16,440 nt of DNA from Rhodospirillales bacterium (lineage in GTDB: Bacteria; Pseudomonadota; Alphaproteobacteria; Rhodospirillales; Defluviicoccaceae). The stretch is taken from positions 1 through 16,440 of the forward strand of contig JAUXFS010000005.1 in the NCBI GenBank assembly GCA_030622775.1. The letters run 5' to 3'. Within the stretch, counting starts at the first letter, position 1; the number at the start of each line of letters is the position of its first letter. Shown here in pieces: positions 1 through 7,472 of this stretch. Below the pieces are notes generated by a model that worked only from the letters and a program-made list of their open reading frames with translations, did not search any database and was not told where the DNA came from. The translations under genes and the position numbers were made by a program.

Positions 1-165
<165 letters not shown>

Positions 166-179
166 CGGAAAAACAGTGC

Positions 180-198
180 CGGCGGCATCGGGCCGCCG
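180..198 (+). other. GC-rich hairpin between tuf and rpsJ
   Basis: CGGCGGC (180-186) and GCCGCCG (192-198) are perfect reverse complements around the loop ATCGG, giving a 7-bp all-GC stem. No T-rich run follows, so it does not look like an intrinsic terminator. It may be an RNA processing or stability element, or chance in GC-rich DNA. Confidence 0.4.
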
Positions 199-219
199 CC
201 GAGGAATCGGGCTTGAGGG

Positions 220-528
<309 letters not shown>

Positions 529-541
529 GGGCCACGGCAGA

Positions 542-1375
542 ATGCGTACCGGACTTGTTGCCAAAAAAGTTGGAATGTCTCGTCTTTTCGCGGACGGCGG
601 CGGCCATGTGCCGGTGACCGTGCTGAAGGTCGACGTCTGTCAGGTGGTTGCTCAGCGGACCGTCGAGAAGGATGGTTACACCGCCCTGCAACTGGGCGTG
701 GAAAACGCCAAGGTGAAGAACGTCACCAAACCCATGCGCGGCCATTTCGCCAAGGCGAAGGTGGAGCCGAAACGCAGGTTGGCGGAGTTTCGAATCAGCG
801 AAGACGGTATGGTGGACGTCGGCGCGGAACTGTCCGTCGAGCATTTTGTCACGGGCCAGTACGTCGACGTTACCGGCACTTCGATCGGCAAAGGATTTGC
901 CGGCGGCATCAAGCGGCACGGCTTCTCCGGCCTGCGGGCGTCGCACGGCGTCTCCGTCAGCCACCGCAGCCTCGGCTCCACCGGCCAGTGCCAGGACCCG
1001 GGCAAGGTGTTCAAGGGCAAGAAGATGCCCGGTCACATGGGCGATCGGCAGGTTACCGTCCAGAACCTCGAAGTGGTTCTTACCGACTCCGAGCGTGGGC
1101 TGATCATGATCCGGGGTGCCATTCCCGGCTCCAAGGGGAACTACGTTCTGATCCGCGACGCGGTCAAGAAGGCGATGCCCGACAACCTGCCCTTCCCCGC
1201 GGGAATGCGGCAGACGCCGTCGGCGGCGGATGCGCCGGTGACCGAAGAGCCGTCCGTGGAGGAAGTGGCCGCCGATCAGGCAGTGGGTGAGGTGAACGTT
1301 TCTTCCGCGGAGGAGACCGCCGACGGGTTGCCTGCCGCCGGCGGATCGGAAGCACCTGCAGGGAGCAAGGAATAG
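542..1375 (+). CDS. rplC: 50S ribosomal protein L3 with acidic C-terminal tail
   Basis: L3 is an early-assembly protein of the large subunit whose long loop reaches toward the peptidyl-transferase centre. The core (residues 1 to about 214) begins MRTGLVAKKVGMSRLF and carries the conserved loop GSTGQCQDPGKVFKGKKMPG around residues 145-164; this is the region where E. coli L3 has its methylated glutamine, and that glutamine (Gln149) is present. The protein is 277 residues against about 209 in E. coli. The excess is an Ala/Glu/Ser/Pro-rich acidic tail from about residue 217 that looks disordered. C-terminal extensions on L3 are common in alphaproteobacteria, so the tail is likely genuine. AGGGG at 527-531 overlaps the rpsJ stop and lies 10 bases before the ATG. 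Confidence 0.97.
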   Translation: MRTGLVAKKVGMSRLFADGGGHVPVTVLKVDVCQVVAQRTVEKDGYTALQLGVENAKVKNVTKPMRGHFAKAKVEPKRRLAEFRISEDGMVDVGAELSVEHFVTGQYVDVTGTSIGKGFAGGIKRHGFSGLRASHGVSVSHRSLGSTGQCQDPGKVFKGKKMPGHMGDRQVTVQNLEVVLTDSERGLIMIRGAIPGSKGNYVLIRDAVKKAMPDNLPFPAGMRQTPSAADAPVTEEPSVEEVAADQAVGEVNVSSAEETADGLPAAGGSEAPAGSKE

Positions 1376-1381
1376 ACCGCC

Positions 1382-2002
1382 ATGCAGTGGGACGTCGTCA
1401 ATCTGGAAAACGAGAAGATCGGCACCGTCGAATTGGCCGACTCCGTGTTCGGCGTCGAGGTGCGGCGGGACATCCTGGCGCGCGCGGTGAACTGGCAGTT
1501 GGCCAAGCGGCGCGCCGGCACGCACAAGGTCAAGGGGCGTAGCGAGGTGATCGGCAGCAGCAAGAAACCGTTTCGCCAGAAGGGAACCGGGCGTGCGCGC
1601 CAGGGCTCGATGAAGGGGCCGCACATGCGGGGTGGCGGCGTCGTATTCGGCCCCCAGCCGCGGGACCATGCCCACGCTTTGCCGAAGAAAGTGCGCAGAC
1701 TGGCGTTGAAAGCAGCGTTGTCGGCGAAGCGTGCCGACGGGACCCTCGTGGTTCTGGACAAAGCGGAGCTCGAGGATGCGAAAACGCGGGTTCTGGCACG
1801 GCAGACCGCCACGTTGGGTTGGCGCAAGGCGCTGATCATCGATGGTGAGACCATCGACGCCAACTTCGCGCGCGCGGCAGGTAATCTTCCCGGACTTGAC
1901 GTCTTGCCGAGCCAGGGCGCCAACGTGTACGACATCCTGCGCCACGAAATCCTGGTCCTGACCCGGACCGCAGTCGACAAACTCGTGGAGCGGTTGACAT
2001 GA
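1382..2002 (+). CDS. rplD: 50S ribosomal protein L4
   Basis: L4 binds domain I of 23S rRNA, and its extended loop lines the peptide exit tunnel. The protein is 206 residues, the usual size. The tunnel loop lies at about residues 45-100 and contains the conserved KPFRQKGTGRARQGS and GGGVVFGPQPR motifs. The C-terminal half has the typical Rossmann-like fold ending ILVLTRTAVDKLVERL. The ATG is 6 bases after the rplC stop, with AAGGA at 1367-1371 as its likely ribosome-binding site. The gene ends in an ATGA overlap with rplW, implying coupled translation. In E. coli L4 represses its own operon through a long leader before rpsJ; the 54-base tuf-rpsJ gap here leaves no room for that leader. Confidence 0.98.
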   Translation: MQWDVVNLENEKIGTVELADSVFGVEVRRDILARAVNWQLAKRRAGTHKVKGRSEVIGSSKKPFRQKGTGRARQGSMKGPHMRGGGVVFGPQPRDHAHALPKKVRRLALKAALSAKRADGTLVVLDKAELEDAKTRVLARQTATLGWRKALIIDGETIDANFARAAGNLPGLDVLPSQGANVYDILRHEILVLTRTAVDKLVERLT

Positions 2003-2325
2003 GCAAGCCCCGTCCCAAACGCACGGTGACCGTCAGCAAGCAGCGCATGTACGAAGTGGTGCGTCGTCCGGTGATCACCGAAAAGTCGACCTTGCTGTCG
2101 GAGCACAATCAGGTTGCTTTCCTGGTCGCGATGGACGCGACGAAGCCGGAAATCAAGGCGACTGTCGAGAGTCTGTTCAAGGTCAAGGTCAAGGCCGTCA
2201 ACACCCTTTGCCAAAAGGGAAAGGTCAAGCGTTTTCGCGGCCGTCTCGGCAAGCGACCGGATACAAAAAAAGCGATGGTTACTCTCGAAGAGGGCCATTC
2301 AATCGATATCACCACTGGGGTTTAA
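1999..2325 (+). CDS. rplW: 50S ribosomal protein L23
   Basis: L23 sits at the exit of the peptide tunnel and docks trigger factor and the signal recognition particle. The protein is 108 residues. The conserved core starts at about residue 17 with MYEVVRRPVITEKS and continues to KVNTLCQKGK-like and KRFRGRLGKRPDTKKA segments. The start at 1999 overlaps the rplD stop by four bases (ATGA) and gives a basic 16-residue N-terminal extension (MSKPRPKRTVTVSKQR). An internal ATG at 2047 would give a shorter, more standard L23, so the N-terminus is the one uncertain point. The overlap and the lack of a clear ribosome-binding site before 2047 favour the long form. Confidence 0.96.
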   Translation: MSKPRPKRTVTVSKQRMYEVVRRPVITEKSTLLSEHNQVAFLVAMDATKPEIKATVESLFKVKVKAVNTLCQKGKVKRFRGRLGKRPDTKKAMVTLEEGHSIDITTGV

Positions 2326-2334
2326 CCGGCTGCC

Positions 2335-3165
2335 ATGGCACTGAAGCAACACAAACCAACAACGCCGGGACGGCGGGGCTTGGTATTGGTCGATCGCTCG
2401 GCCCTCTGGAAAGGGAAGCCGGAAAAAGCGTTGACCGAAGGCCTGCGCAACAAGGGTGGTCGCAACAATACCGGTCGCATCACTGCCCGGCGTCGCGGCG
2501 GCGGTCACAAGCGCCGCTATCGCATCATCGACTTCAAGCGTAGCAAGTTCGACGTCGGCGCGACTGTCGAGCGGTTGGAATACGACCCCAACCGCACCGC
2601 GTTCATCGCGCTCATTCGTTATGAAGACGGCGAACTGGCCTACATTCTGGCGCCGCAACGGCTGACCGTCGGCGATGCCGTGGTCTCCGGGCCCAGCGTC
2701 GACATCAAGCCCGGCAATGCCACGCCGCTTCAGAACATTCCTGTCGGCACCATCATCCACAATATTGAGATGAAGAGGGGCAAGGGCGGCCAGATCGCCC
2801 GCGCGGCGGGAACGTACGCGCAGCTCATCGGCAAGGATCAGGGTTACGCGCAGCTTCGCCTGCATTCGGGCGAACTGCGAATGGTACGGGCCGAATGCAT
2901 GGCCACCGTCGGCGCCGTTTCCAATCCCGACCAGAAGAATGTCAAGCTCGGCAAGGCGGGGCGGCGGCGTTGGTTGGGCAAGCGCCCGTCGGTACGGGGT
3001 GTCGCGATGAACCCGGTCGATCACCCCCACGGCGGCGGCGAGGGTAAGACGTCGGGCGGTCGCCATCCGGTGACACCCTGGGGCAAGCCGACCAAGGGCA
3101 AGCGGACCCGCAGCAACAAGAAGACGGATTCGCTGATCATGCGCCGCCGGCACAGAAAGAAGTAG
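2335..3165 (+). CDS. rplB: 50S ribosomal protein L2
   Basis: L2 is a large, essential 23S rRNA-binding protein needed for subunit association and peptidyl-transferase activity. The protein is 276 residues, the usual length. It shows the N-terminal KPTTPGRRG start, the RRRGGGHKRRYR basic stretch, the OB-fold region (about residues 60-130), and the near-invariant NPVDHPHGGGEG motif, which includes the histidine implicated in activity in E. coli (His229 there). The basic C-terminus reads MRRRHRKK. It starts 9 bases after rplW. No strong ribosome-binding site is visible, so coupling to rplW translation is likely. Confidence 0.98.
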   Translation: MALKQHKPTTPGRRGLVLVDRSALWKGKPEKALTEGLRNKGGRNNTGRITARRRGGGHKRRYRIIDFKRSKFDVGATVERLEYDPNRTAFIALIRYEDGELAYILAPQRLTVGDAVVSGPSVDIKPGNATPLQNIPVGTIIHNIEMKRGKGGQIARAAGTYAQLIGKDQGYAQLRLHSGELRMVRAECMATVGAVSNPDQKNVKLGKAGRRRWLGKRPSVRGVAMNPVDHPHGGGEGKTSGGRHPVTPWGKPTKGKRTRSNKKTDSLIMRRRHRKK

Positions 3166-3184
3166 ACGCAAGGAGATTGATGGG

Positions 3185-3463
3185 GTGCCTCGTTCCACGT
3201 GGAAAGGACCGTTTGTCGACGGCTACCTTCTTAAGAAGGCGGAGAAGGTGCGCGCGTCGAGGCGTAACGAGGTCATCAGGACCTGGTCTCGGCGTTCGAC
3301 CATCTTGCCGCAGTTCGTCGGGCTGACCTTCGGCGTGTATAACGGTCGCAAGTTCGTGCCGGTCCTGGTGACCGAGGACATGATTGGCCACAAGTTCGGT
3401 GAGTTCTCGCCCACACGGACATTCTTCGGCCATTCCGGCGACAAGAAGGCGAGGAGGAGCTGA
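3185..3463 (+). CDS. rpsS: 30S ribosomal protein S19 (GTG start)
   Basis: S19 forms a complex with S13 in the head of the 30S subunit and touches the bridge to the 50S. The 92-residue product begins MPRSTWKGPFVDGYLL and contains RRSTILPQFVGLTFGVYNG and GHKFGEFSPTRTFFGH, all diagnostic. The start codon is GTG at 3185, fixed by the universal SxWKGPF N-terminus and by AGGAG at 3171-3175, nine bases upstream. An out-of-frame ATG at 3180 lies between the two and would yield an unrelated peptide, so it is probably a decoy. The C-terminus is a few bases from rplV. Confidence 0.97.
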   Translation: MPRSTWKGPFVDGYLLKKAEKVRASRRNEVIRTWSRRSTILPQFVGLTFGVYNGRKFVPVLVTEDMIGHKFGEFSPTRTFFGHSGDKKARRS

Positions 3464-3465
3464 GC

Positions 3466-3846
3466 ATGGGCAAACGGCCGGCCGAACGCTCGATCGCGGA
3501 TAACGAGGCGATGGCCTATGCGCGCTATTTGCGAACCAGTCCGCAGAAGCTGAATCTGGTGGCTGCGAGCATCCGCGGGATGAAATGTGAAAAGGCATTG
3601 TCGGAACTGCAGTTTTCTCACCGGCGCATTTCCGGTGAGGTCCGCAAGTTGCTGCAGTCCGCGATCGCCAACGCCGAGAACAACCACCAGCTGGACGTCG
3701 ACCAGCTCTATGTGGCGGAAGCAACCGTCGGAAAATCGGTCGTGATGAAGCGATGGCGGCCGCGGGCGCGCGGGAGGGTCGGCCAGATCAAAAAGCCGAT
3801 CAGCAACCTGCGCCTAATACTTCGCGAACGAGAGGAGATCGACTGA
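3466..3846 (+). CDS. rplV: 50S ribosomal protein L22
   Basis: L22 contacts all 23S rRNA domains, and its beta-hairpin lines the exit tunnel at the constriction where macrolides bind. The 126-residue protein has the conserved RTSPQKLNLVAASIRG near residues 23-38, SAIANAENNH in the middle, and the hairpin KRWRPRARGRVGQIKKP near residues 96-112. It begins two bases after the rpsS stop, with AGGAGG at 3452-3457 inside the end of rpsS as its ribosome-binding site. It ends in a one-base stop/start overlap (TGATG) with rpsC. No substitution suggestive of macrolide resistance is evident by eye. Confidence 0.98.
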   Translation: MGKRPAERSIADNEAMAYARYLRTSPQKLNLVAASIRGMKCEKALSELQFSHRRISGEVRKLLQSAIANAENNHQLDVDQLYVAEATVGKSVVMKRWRPRARGRVGQIKKPISNLRLILREREEID

Positions 3847-4523
3847 TGGGTCAGAAAGTGAGCCCCATCGGGTTCCGGCTCGGTATCAACAGGACTTGGG
3901 ATTCGCGGTGGTATTCGGACACCAACTACTCGGATCTCCTGCATGAGGATCTAAGGATCCGAAAGTTCCTGCGTAAGCGCTTGGCGCAGGCGGGAGTGTC
4001 GCGGATCGTCATCGAGCGGCCGGCGAAGAAGGCGCGGATCACCATCCATACCGCCCGCCCCGGCGTGGTGATCGGCAAGAAAGGCGTGGACATCGAGAGG
4101 CTGCGTCGGGATCTGGCGACGATCACCAAGTCGGATGTGCATCTCAACATCGTCGAGATCCGCAAGCCGGAGATCGAAGCCCAACTGGTGGCCGAGGGTG
4201 TGGCGCAGCAACTGGAGAGGCGCGTATCCTCCCGTCGGGCGATGAAGCGGGCGGTGCAGTCGGCGATGCGCTTGGGCGCGCAAGGCATTCGGATCAACTG
4301 CGGTGGCCGTCTCGGCGGCGCCGAGATTGCTCGAACCGTATGGTATCGCGAAGGCCGGGTGCCGTTGCACACGCTGCGTGCCCACGTTGACTACGGCACC
4401 GCGGTGGCCAAGACGACCTACGGCGTTTGTGGCGTCAAGGTATGGATTTACAAGGGCGACATTCTTGCCCACGACCCGATGGCGATGGATAAGCGCGCCG
4501 TGGAACAGCAGACGGCGCGCTGA
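3846..4523 (+). CDS. rpsC: 30S ribosomal protein S3
   Basis: S3 lies at the mRNA entry site of the 30S subunit and contributes to mRNA helicase activity. The 225-residue product starts MGQKVSPIGFRLGINRTWDS, the standard N-terminus, and overlaps the rplV stop by one base. GGAG at 3834-3837 serves as ribosome-binding site. The type II KH domain has its GVVIGKKG loop at residues 73-80. The C-terminal S3 domain includes AMKRAVQSAMRLGAQGI and WYREGRVPLHTLRA. The frame stays open upstream to 3753 but that part overlaps rplV and has no family similarity. The product usually begins MGQKVNPIG, so Ser at position 6 is a minor variant. Confidence 0.98.
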   Translation: MGQKVSPIGFRLGINRTWDSRWYSDTNYSDLLHEDLRIRKFLRKRLAQAGVSRIVIERPAKKARITIHTARPGVVIGKKGVDIERLRRDLATITKSDVHLNIVEIRKPEIEAQLVAEGVAQQLERRVSSRRAMKRAVQSAMRLGAQGIRINCGGRLGGAEIARTVWYREGRVPLHTLRAHVDYGTAVAKTTYGVCGVKVWIYKGDILAHDPMAMDKRAVEQQTAR

Positions 4524-4559
4524 GCGCGCGGTCAACGAGGGGTGTAGAGGTACCGAATC

Positions 4560-4979
4560 ATGCTCAGTCCGAAACGCATGAAGCATCGGAAGCAACACAA
4601 GGGCCGGATCCACGGGAAGGCCAAGAGTGGGGCCGATCTCAGCTTCGGGGCCTATGGCCTCAAGGCGATGACGGCCGAGCGGATAACCGCCCGGCAGATC
4701 GAAGCGGCTCGTCGCGCGATAACCCGACATATGCGCCGCGCCGGCAAGGTTTGGATCCGCATTTTTCCCGATGTGCCCGTCAGTTCAAAACCGGCCGAAG
4801 TACGCATGGGCGGCGGCAAGGGTACCCCGGAGTTCTGGGTTTGCCGGGTCAGGCCCGGCCGGATCATGTTCGAGGTGGATGGGATTCCAAAACCGCTCGC
4901 CAAACAGGCTTTGACCCTGGCGGCGGCCAAGCTGCCTCTTCGGACACGGTTCGTGTCCCGCGTCGGCGAGGAGGATTGA
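4560..4979 (+). CDS. rplP: 50S ribosomal protein L16
   Basis: L16 organises the A-site tRNA region of the large subunit. The 139-residue protein has MLSPKRMKHRKQHKGR at its start, FGAYGLKAM, RRAITRHMRRAGKVWIRIFP in the middle, and VRMGGGKGTPEFWV. The arginine of the VRMG motif corresponds to the residue hydroxylated in E. coli L16. AGAGG at 4546-4550 is nine bases before the ATG. The 36-base gap after rpsC contains a short palindrome (GCGCGC-TGA-GCGCGC around the rpsC stop) without a T-run. Length and motifs are ordinary. Confidence 0.98.
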   Translation: MLSPKRMKHRKQHKGRIHGKAKSGADLSFGAYGLKAMTAERITARQIEAARRAITRHMRRAGKVWIRIFPDVPVSSKPAEVRMGGGKGTPEFWVCRVRPGRIMFEVDGIPKPLAKQALTLAAAKLPLRTRFVSRVGEED

Positions 4980-4983
4980 GGTC

Positions 4984-5190
4984 ATGAAGGCGGCGGATTT
5001 GCGGGTGAAGACGGACGATGAACTTGTCGAACAACTCGCCCAATTGAAGAAAGAGGCGTTCAATCTTCGTTTCCAGGCGGCGAGCGGTCAGCTCGAGAAC
5101 ACCGCCCGCAAGCGAGTGGTGCGCCGGACGATAGCATGTGTGAAGACCATTTTGGCCGAGCGCCGGCGCCACGCCAAGGCGGCGGCCTGA
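4984..5190 (+). CDS. rpmC: 50S ribosomal protein L29
   Basis: L29 lies beside L23 at the tunnel exit. The 68-residue, two-helix protein begins MKAADLRVKTDDELVEQL and has the conserved core LKKEAFNLRFQAASGQLENT followed by RKRVVRRTIACVKTIL. It begins 4 bases after the rplP stop; a GAGG motif within that stop region (near 4978-4981) is very close to the ATG, so translation may depend on coupling to rplP. Small size and basic, Ala/Arg-rich C-terminus are normal for the family. Confidence 0.97.
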   Translation: MKAADLRVKTDDELVEQLAQLKKEAFNLRFQAASGQLENTARKRVVRRTIACVKTILAERRRHAKAAA

Positions 5191-5202
5191 CGGAGGGAAA
5201 CG

Positions 5203-5439
5203 ATGCCGAGGCGAGTCATGCAAGGGGTCGTGGTCAGCGACAAGGCCGATAAGACGATCGTGGTCAAAGTGGAACGCAGGGTCATGCATCCCTTGTACAA
5301 AAAGTTCATACGGCGGTCGAAACGGTACCTCGCCCACGACGAGAGCAACGTCGTCAAGGTTGGCGACGTCGTCCGAATTCGCGAGTGCCGTCCGATATCG
5401 AAACGCAAGTGCTGGGAAACCATGACGGAAAGCGGTTGA
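5203..5439 (+). CDS. rpsQ: 30S ribosomal protein S17
   Basis: S17 is an OB-fold primary-binding protein of 16S rRNA in the 30S body. The 78-residue product has MQGVVVSDKADKTIVVKVER at residues 6-25, HPLYKKFIRRSKRYLAHDE, and the C-terminal RPISKRKCWE motif. GGAGGG at 5192-5197 lies between the rpmC stop and the ATG and is a strong ribosome-binding site. This is the last gene of the classical S10 cluster; the next gene begins after a 31-base gap with no sign of a terminator, so transcription probably continues into the spc cluster. Confidence 0.97.
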   Translation: MPRRVMQGVVVSDKADKTIVVKVERRVMHPLYKKFIRRSKRYLAHDESNVVKVGDVVRIRECRPISKRKCWETMTESG

Positions 5440-5470
5440 CGCCGCCGGCCGATAGGTAGGGAAGACAACT

Positions 5471-5839
5471 ATGATCCAAGTGGAATCGAACTTGGACGTC
5501 GCCGATAATTCCGGCGCTCGGCGGGTACAGTGCATCAAGGTGCTAGGCGGCTCGGGGCGCAGGTTCGCGAGCGTCGGGGATGTGATCGTCGTCACGGTCA
5601 AGGATGCGATCCCCCGGGGCCGCGTCAAAAAGGGTGAAGTTCTTCAAGCGGTGGTCGTGCGTACCGCCAAGGATGTTCGACGCCAGGACGGATCGACGAT
5701 CCGTTTCGACCGCAACGCCGCCGTGATGATCAACAAACAGGGTGAGCCGATCGGCACCCGCATCTTTGGGCCGGTGACTCGGGAGCTTCGAGGGAAGGGC
5801 TACATGAAAATCGTCTCGCTGGCGCCGGAGGTGTTGTGA
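5471..5839 (+). CDS. rplN: 50S ribosomal protein L14
   Basis: L14 lies at the subunit interface and forms intersubunit bridges; it is also the target of the silencing factor RsfS where that is present. The 122-residue product shows MIQVESNLDVADNSGAR, VGDVIVVTVKDAIPRG, VVVRTAKDVRRQDGSTIRFD and IGTRIFGPVTRELR, a complete and standard L14. It is the first gene of the spc cluster. AGGGAAG upstream (5458-5464) is the likely ribosome-binding site. The stop codon overlaps the start of rplX. In E. coli the spc operon has its own promoter just upstream; I see none in the 31-base gap here. Confidence 0.98.
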   Translation: MIQVESNLDVADNSGARRVQCIKVLGGSGRRFASVGDVIVVTVKDAIPRGRVKKGEVLQAVVVRTAKDVRRQDGSTIRFDRNAAVMINKQGEPIGTRIFGPVTRELRGKGYMKIVSLAPEVL

Positions 5840-6162
5840 TGGCGATCAAGATGAAGATCAAGAAGGGTGACAAGGTCATCGTGCTGGCCGGCCGGAGCAA
5901 GGGCAAGATCGGCGAGGTGATGAAGGTCATGCCGAAGGAGAATCGGGCGATCGTGCAGGGCGTCAACACCGTCAAGCGCCATACGAAGCCGAGCCAGGGA
6001 GAGCCGGGCGGCATCGTCGAGAAGGAAGCGTCGATCCACGTCTCCAATATCGCCCACATCGACCCGACGAACGACTTGCCGACACGTGTCGGCTACCGGT
6101 TCCTCGACGACGGCCGTAAGGTCCGCTTCGCCAAGCGGTCCGGCGAAATGATCGACAGGTGA
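5839..6162 (+). CDS. rplX: 50S ribosomal protein L24
   Basis: L24 is an assembly-initiating protein of the large subunit with a KOW motif. The product begins MAIKMKIKKGDKVIVLAGRS, with the KOW region at about residues 7-35, then NTVKRHTKPSQGEPGGI and the conserved HVSNIAHIDP. It is 107 residues. Two starts are possible: GTG at 5836 (four-base overlap with the rplN stop) or ATG at 5839 (one-base overlap, TGATG); they differ by one residue. I chose the ATG because it is the commoner codon and gives the more typical N-terminus. Translation is almost certainly coupled to rplN. Confidence 0.96.
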   Translation: MAIKMKIKKGDKVIVLAGRSKGKIGEVMKVMPKENRAIVQGVNTVKRHTKPSQGEPGGIVEKEASIHVSNIAHIDPTNDLPTRVGYRFLDDGRKVRFAKRSGEMIDR

Positions 6163-6175
6163 GGATGGACTGAGC

Positions 6176-6715
6176 ATGGCACGCTTGCGCGATCTCTATA
6201 GGACCGAGGTGCGGAAGACGCTTCTGGACGAGTTCCAGTACGAAAATCCGATGAAAATACCGCGGTTGACCAAGATTGTTTTGAACATGGGCGTCGGCGA
6301 AGGAGTCCAGGACCGCAAGAAGGTCGAGGCCGCCGCCGCCGACATGGCGGTTATCTCCGGCCAACGTCCGGTGATCACCAAGGCCAAGAAGTCGATCGCC
6401 GGTTTCAAGCTCCGCGAGGGAATGCCGATCGGCTGCAAGGTGACCCTGCGCCGTGAGCGGATGTACGAGTTTCTCGACCGGTTGATCAACATCGCGATGC
6501 CGTTAATCCGCGACTTCCGCGGGGTTTCGAGCAAGAACTTCGACGGCCGCGGCAACTTCGCGGTGGGGCTCAAGGAACAGATCATTTTCCCGGAAGTCAG
6601 TTACGACAAGGTTGACCAGATCCGCGGTCTCAACATTGTCATCTGTACAACCGCCGGAACGGATGCGGAAGCGCGGGCCTTGCTCAAGGCGTTCGACATG
6701 CCGTTCGCAAACTGA
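6176..6715 (+). CDS. rplE: 50S ribosomal protein L5
   Basis: L5 binds 5S rRNA, helps attach the 5S complex to the large subunit, and contacts P-site tRNA. The 179-residue protein carries PRLTKIVLNMGVGEG (residues 29-43), SGQRPVITKAKKSIAGFKLR, RDFRGVSSKNFDGRGNF and QIIFPEVSYDKVD, the standard signature of the family. Length is the usual one. It starts 13 bases after rplX with a GAGGA motif (6162-6166) at the end of that gene. There is nothing atypical in the coding sequence. Confidence 0.98.
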   Translation: MARLRDLYRTEVRKTLLDEFQYENPMKIPRLTKIVLNMGVGEGVQDRKKVEAAAADMAVISGQRPVITKAKKSIAGFKLREGMPIGCKVTLRRERMYEFLDRLINIAMPLIRDFRGVSSKNFDGRGNFAVGLKEQIIFPEVSYDKVDQIRGLNIVICTTAGTDAEARALLKAFDMPFAN

Positions 6716-6737
6716 ACGGCCGACGGAGAGATGGTGA

Positions 6738-7043
6738 ATGGCTAAAAAGAGCATGATCGAAAAGAACAAGAGACGGATGCGTCAGGTGGAACGGGACGCC
6801 GGCCGGCGAGAACGGCTGAAGGCGATGGCCAAGGACTCGTCGTTGACGCCGGAGGAGCGCTTCAACGCACGCTTGAAACTGGCCAAGTTGCCGCGTGACG
6901 GCTCCCCGGTGCGGGTCAGACTGCGTTGCGCCCTCACCGGCCGGCCGCGAGGCAATTATCGGAAATTCGGGATCTCTCGGATCGCGCTGAGAGATCTCGC
7001 GTCCGCCGGGCAGGTCCCTGGCGTTGTCAAGTCTAGCTGGTAG
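6738..7043 (+). CDS. rpsN: 30S ribosomal protein S14, long zinc-independent form
   Basis: S14 is a late-assembly protein in the 30S head. The 101-residue length and lack of paired CxxC motifs identify the long C-minus form typical of Proteobacteria, which does not bind zinc; the only cysteine lies in RCALTGRPRG. Conserved features are MAKKSMIEKNKRR at the start, LAKLPRDGSPVRVRLR in the middle, and GNYRKFGISRIALRDLA with the terminal SSW. The gene starts 22 bases after rplE, with GGAGAG at 6725-6730 as ribosome-binding site. Confidence 0.97.
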   Translation: MAKKSMIEKNKRRMRQVERDAGRRERLKAMAKDSSLTPEERFNARLKLAKLPRDGSPVRVRLRCALTGRPRGNYRKFGISRIALRDLASAGQVPGVVKSSW

Positions 7044-7054
7044 GAGCGGCGCCA

Positions 7055-7450
7055 ATGATGACCGATCCCCTCGGCGATATGCTGACTCGCATCCGAAACG
7101 GCCAGCGAGCGCGCAAGAGTTCCGTGATCGCGCCGGCGTCGAGCTTTCGCGCCTGCGTTCTCGATGTCCTCAAGCGAGAAGGCTTTATCCGCAGCTTTTC
7201 GCAGTACGATGTGCGCCCGGGCATCCGCGAGTTGAAAATCGAGCTCAAGTACAACGATGGTGAACCGGTGATTCGCGAAATCAGTCGCGTATCGAAGCCG
7301 GGTCGCAGGGTCTATTCCAAGATCAAGGATCTGCCCAGAGTGTACAACGGCCTCGGTGTCGCCATTCTGTCGACCCCGCGCGGCGTGATTTCGGACGCCG
7401 AAGCGAGGGAAGCGAATGTCGGTGGCGAAGTCTTGTGCAAGGTCTTCTGA
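7055..7450 (+). CDS. rpsH: 30S ribosomal protein S8
   Basis: S8 binds the central domain of 16S rRNA; in E. coli it also represses the spc operon by binding its mRNA near rplE. The 131-residue product begins MMTDPLGDMLTRIRNGQRAR and ends with the family C-terminus GLGVAILSTPRGVISDAEAR. Two adjacent ATG codons (7055 and 7058) are possible starts; AGGAG at 7042-7046, overlapping the rpsN stop, suits the first. I did not find an obvious copy of the S8-type rRNA mimic near rplE by eye, but that cannot be excluded without folding. Confidence 0.97.
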   Translation: MMTDPLGDMLTRIRNGQRARKSSVIAPASSFRACVLDVLKREGFIRSFSQYDVRPGIRELKIELKYNDGEPVIREISRVSKPGRRVYSKIKDLPRVYNGLGVAILSTPRGVISDAEAREANVGGEVLCKVF

Positions 7451-7472
7451 GCAAAGGAGTGTAAGAACGACC

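Noticed and set aside
1994..2022. Perfect TTGACA at the rplD-rplW junction as a possible -35 box
   Set aside because: The sequence 16-18 bases downstream (around AAACGC) has no resemblance to a -10 box; the hexamer arises from the Leu-Thr-stop codons overlapping ATG.
3180..3182. ATG at 3180 as the rpsS start
   Set aside because: It is out of frame with the S19 sequence and only four bases from the ribosome-binding motif; the GTG at 3185 gives the conserved N-terminus.
4515..4529. GCGCGC-TGA-GCGCGC palindrome at the rpsC stop as a terminator
   Set aside because: There is no T-run, the loop is only three bases, and rplP follows 36 bases after rpsC; alternating GC runs are common here.
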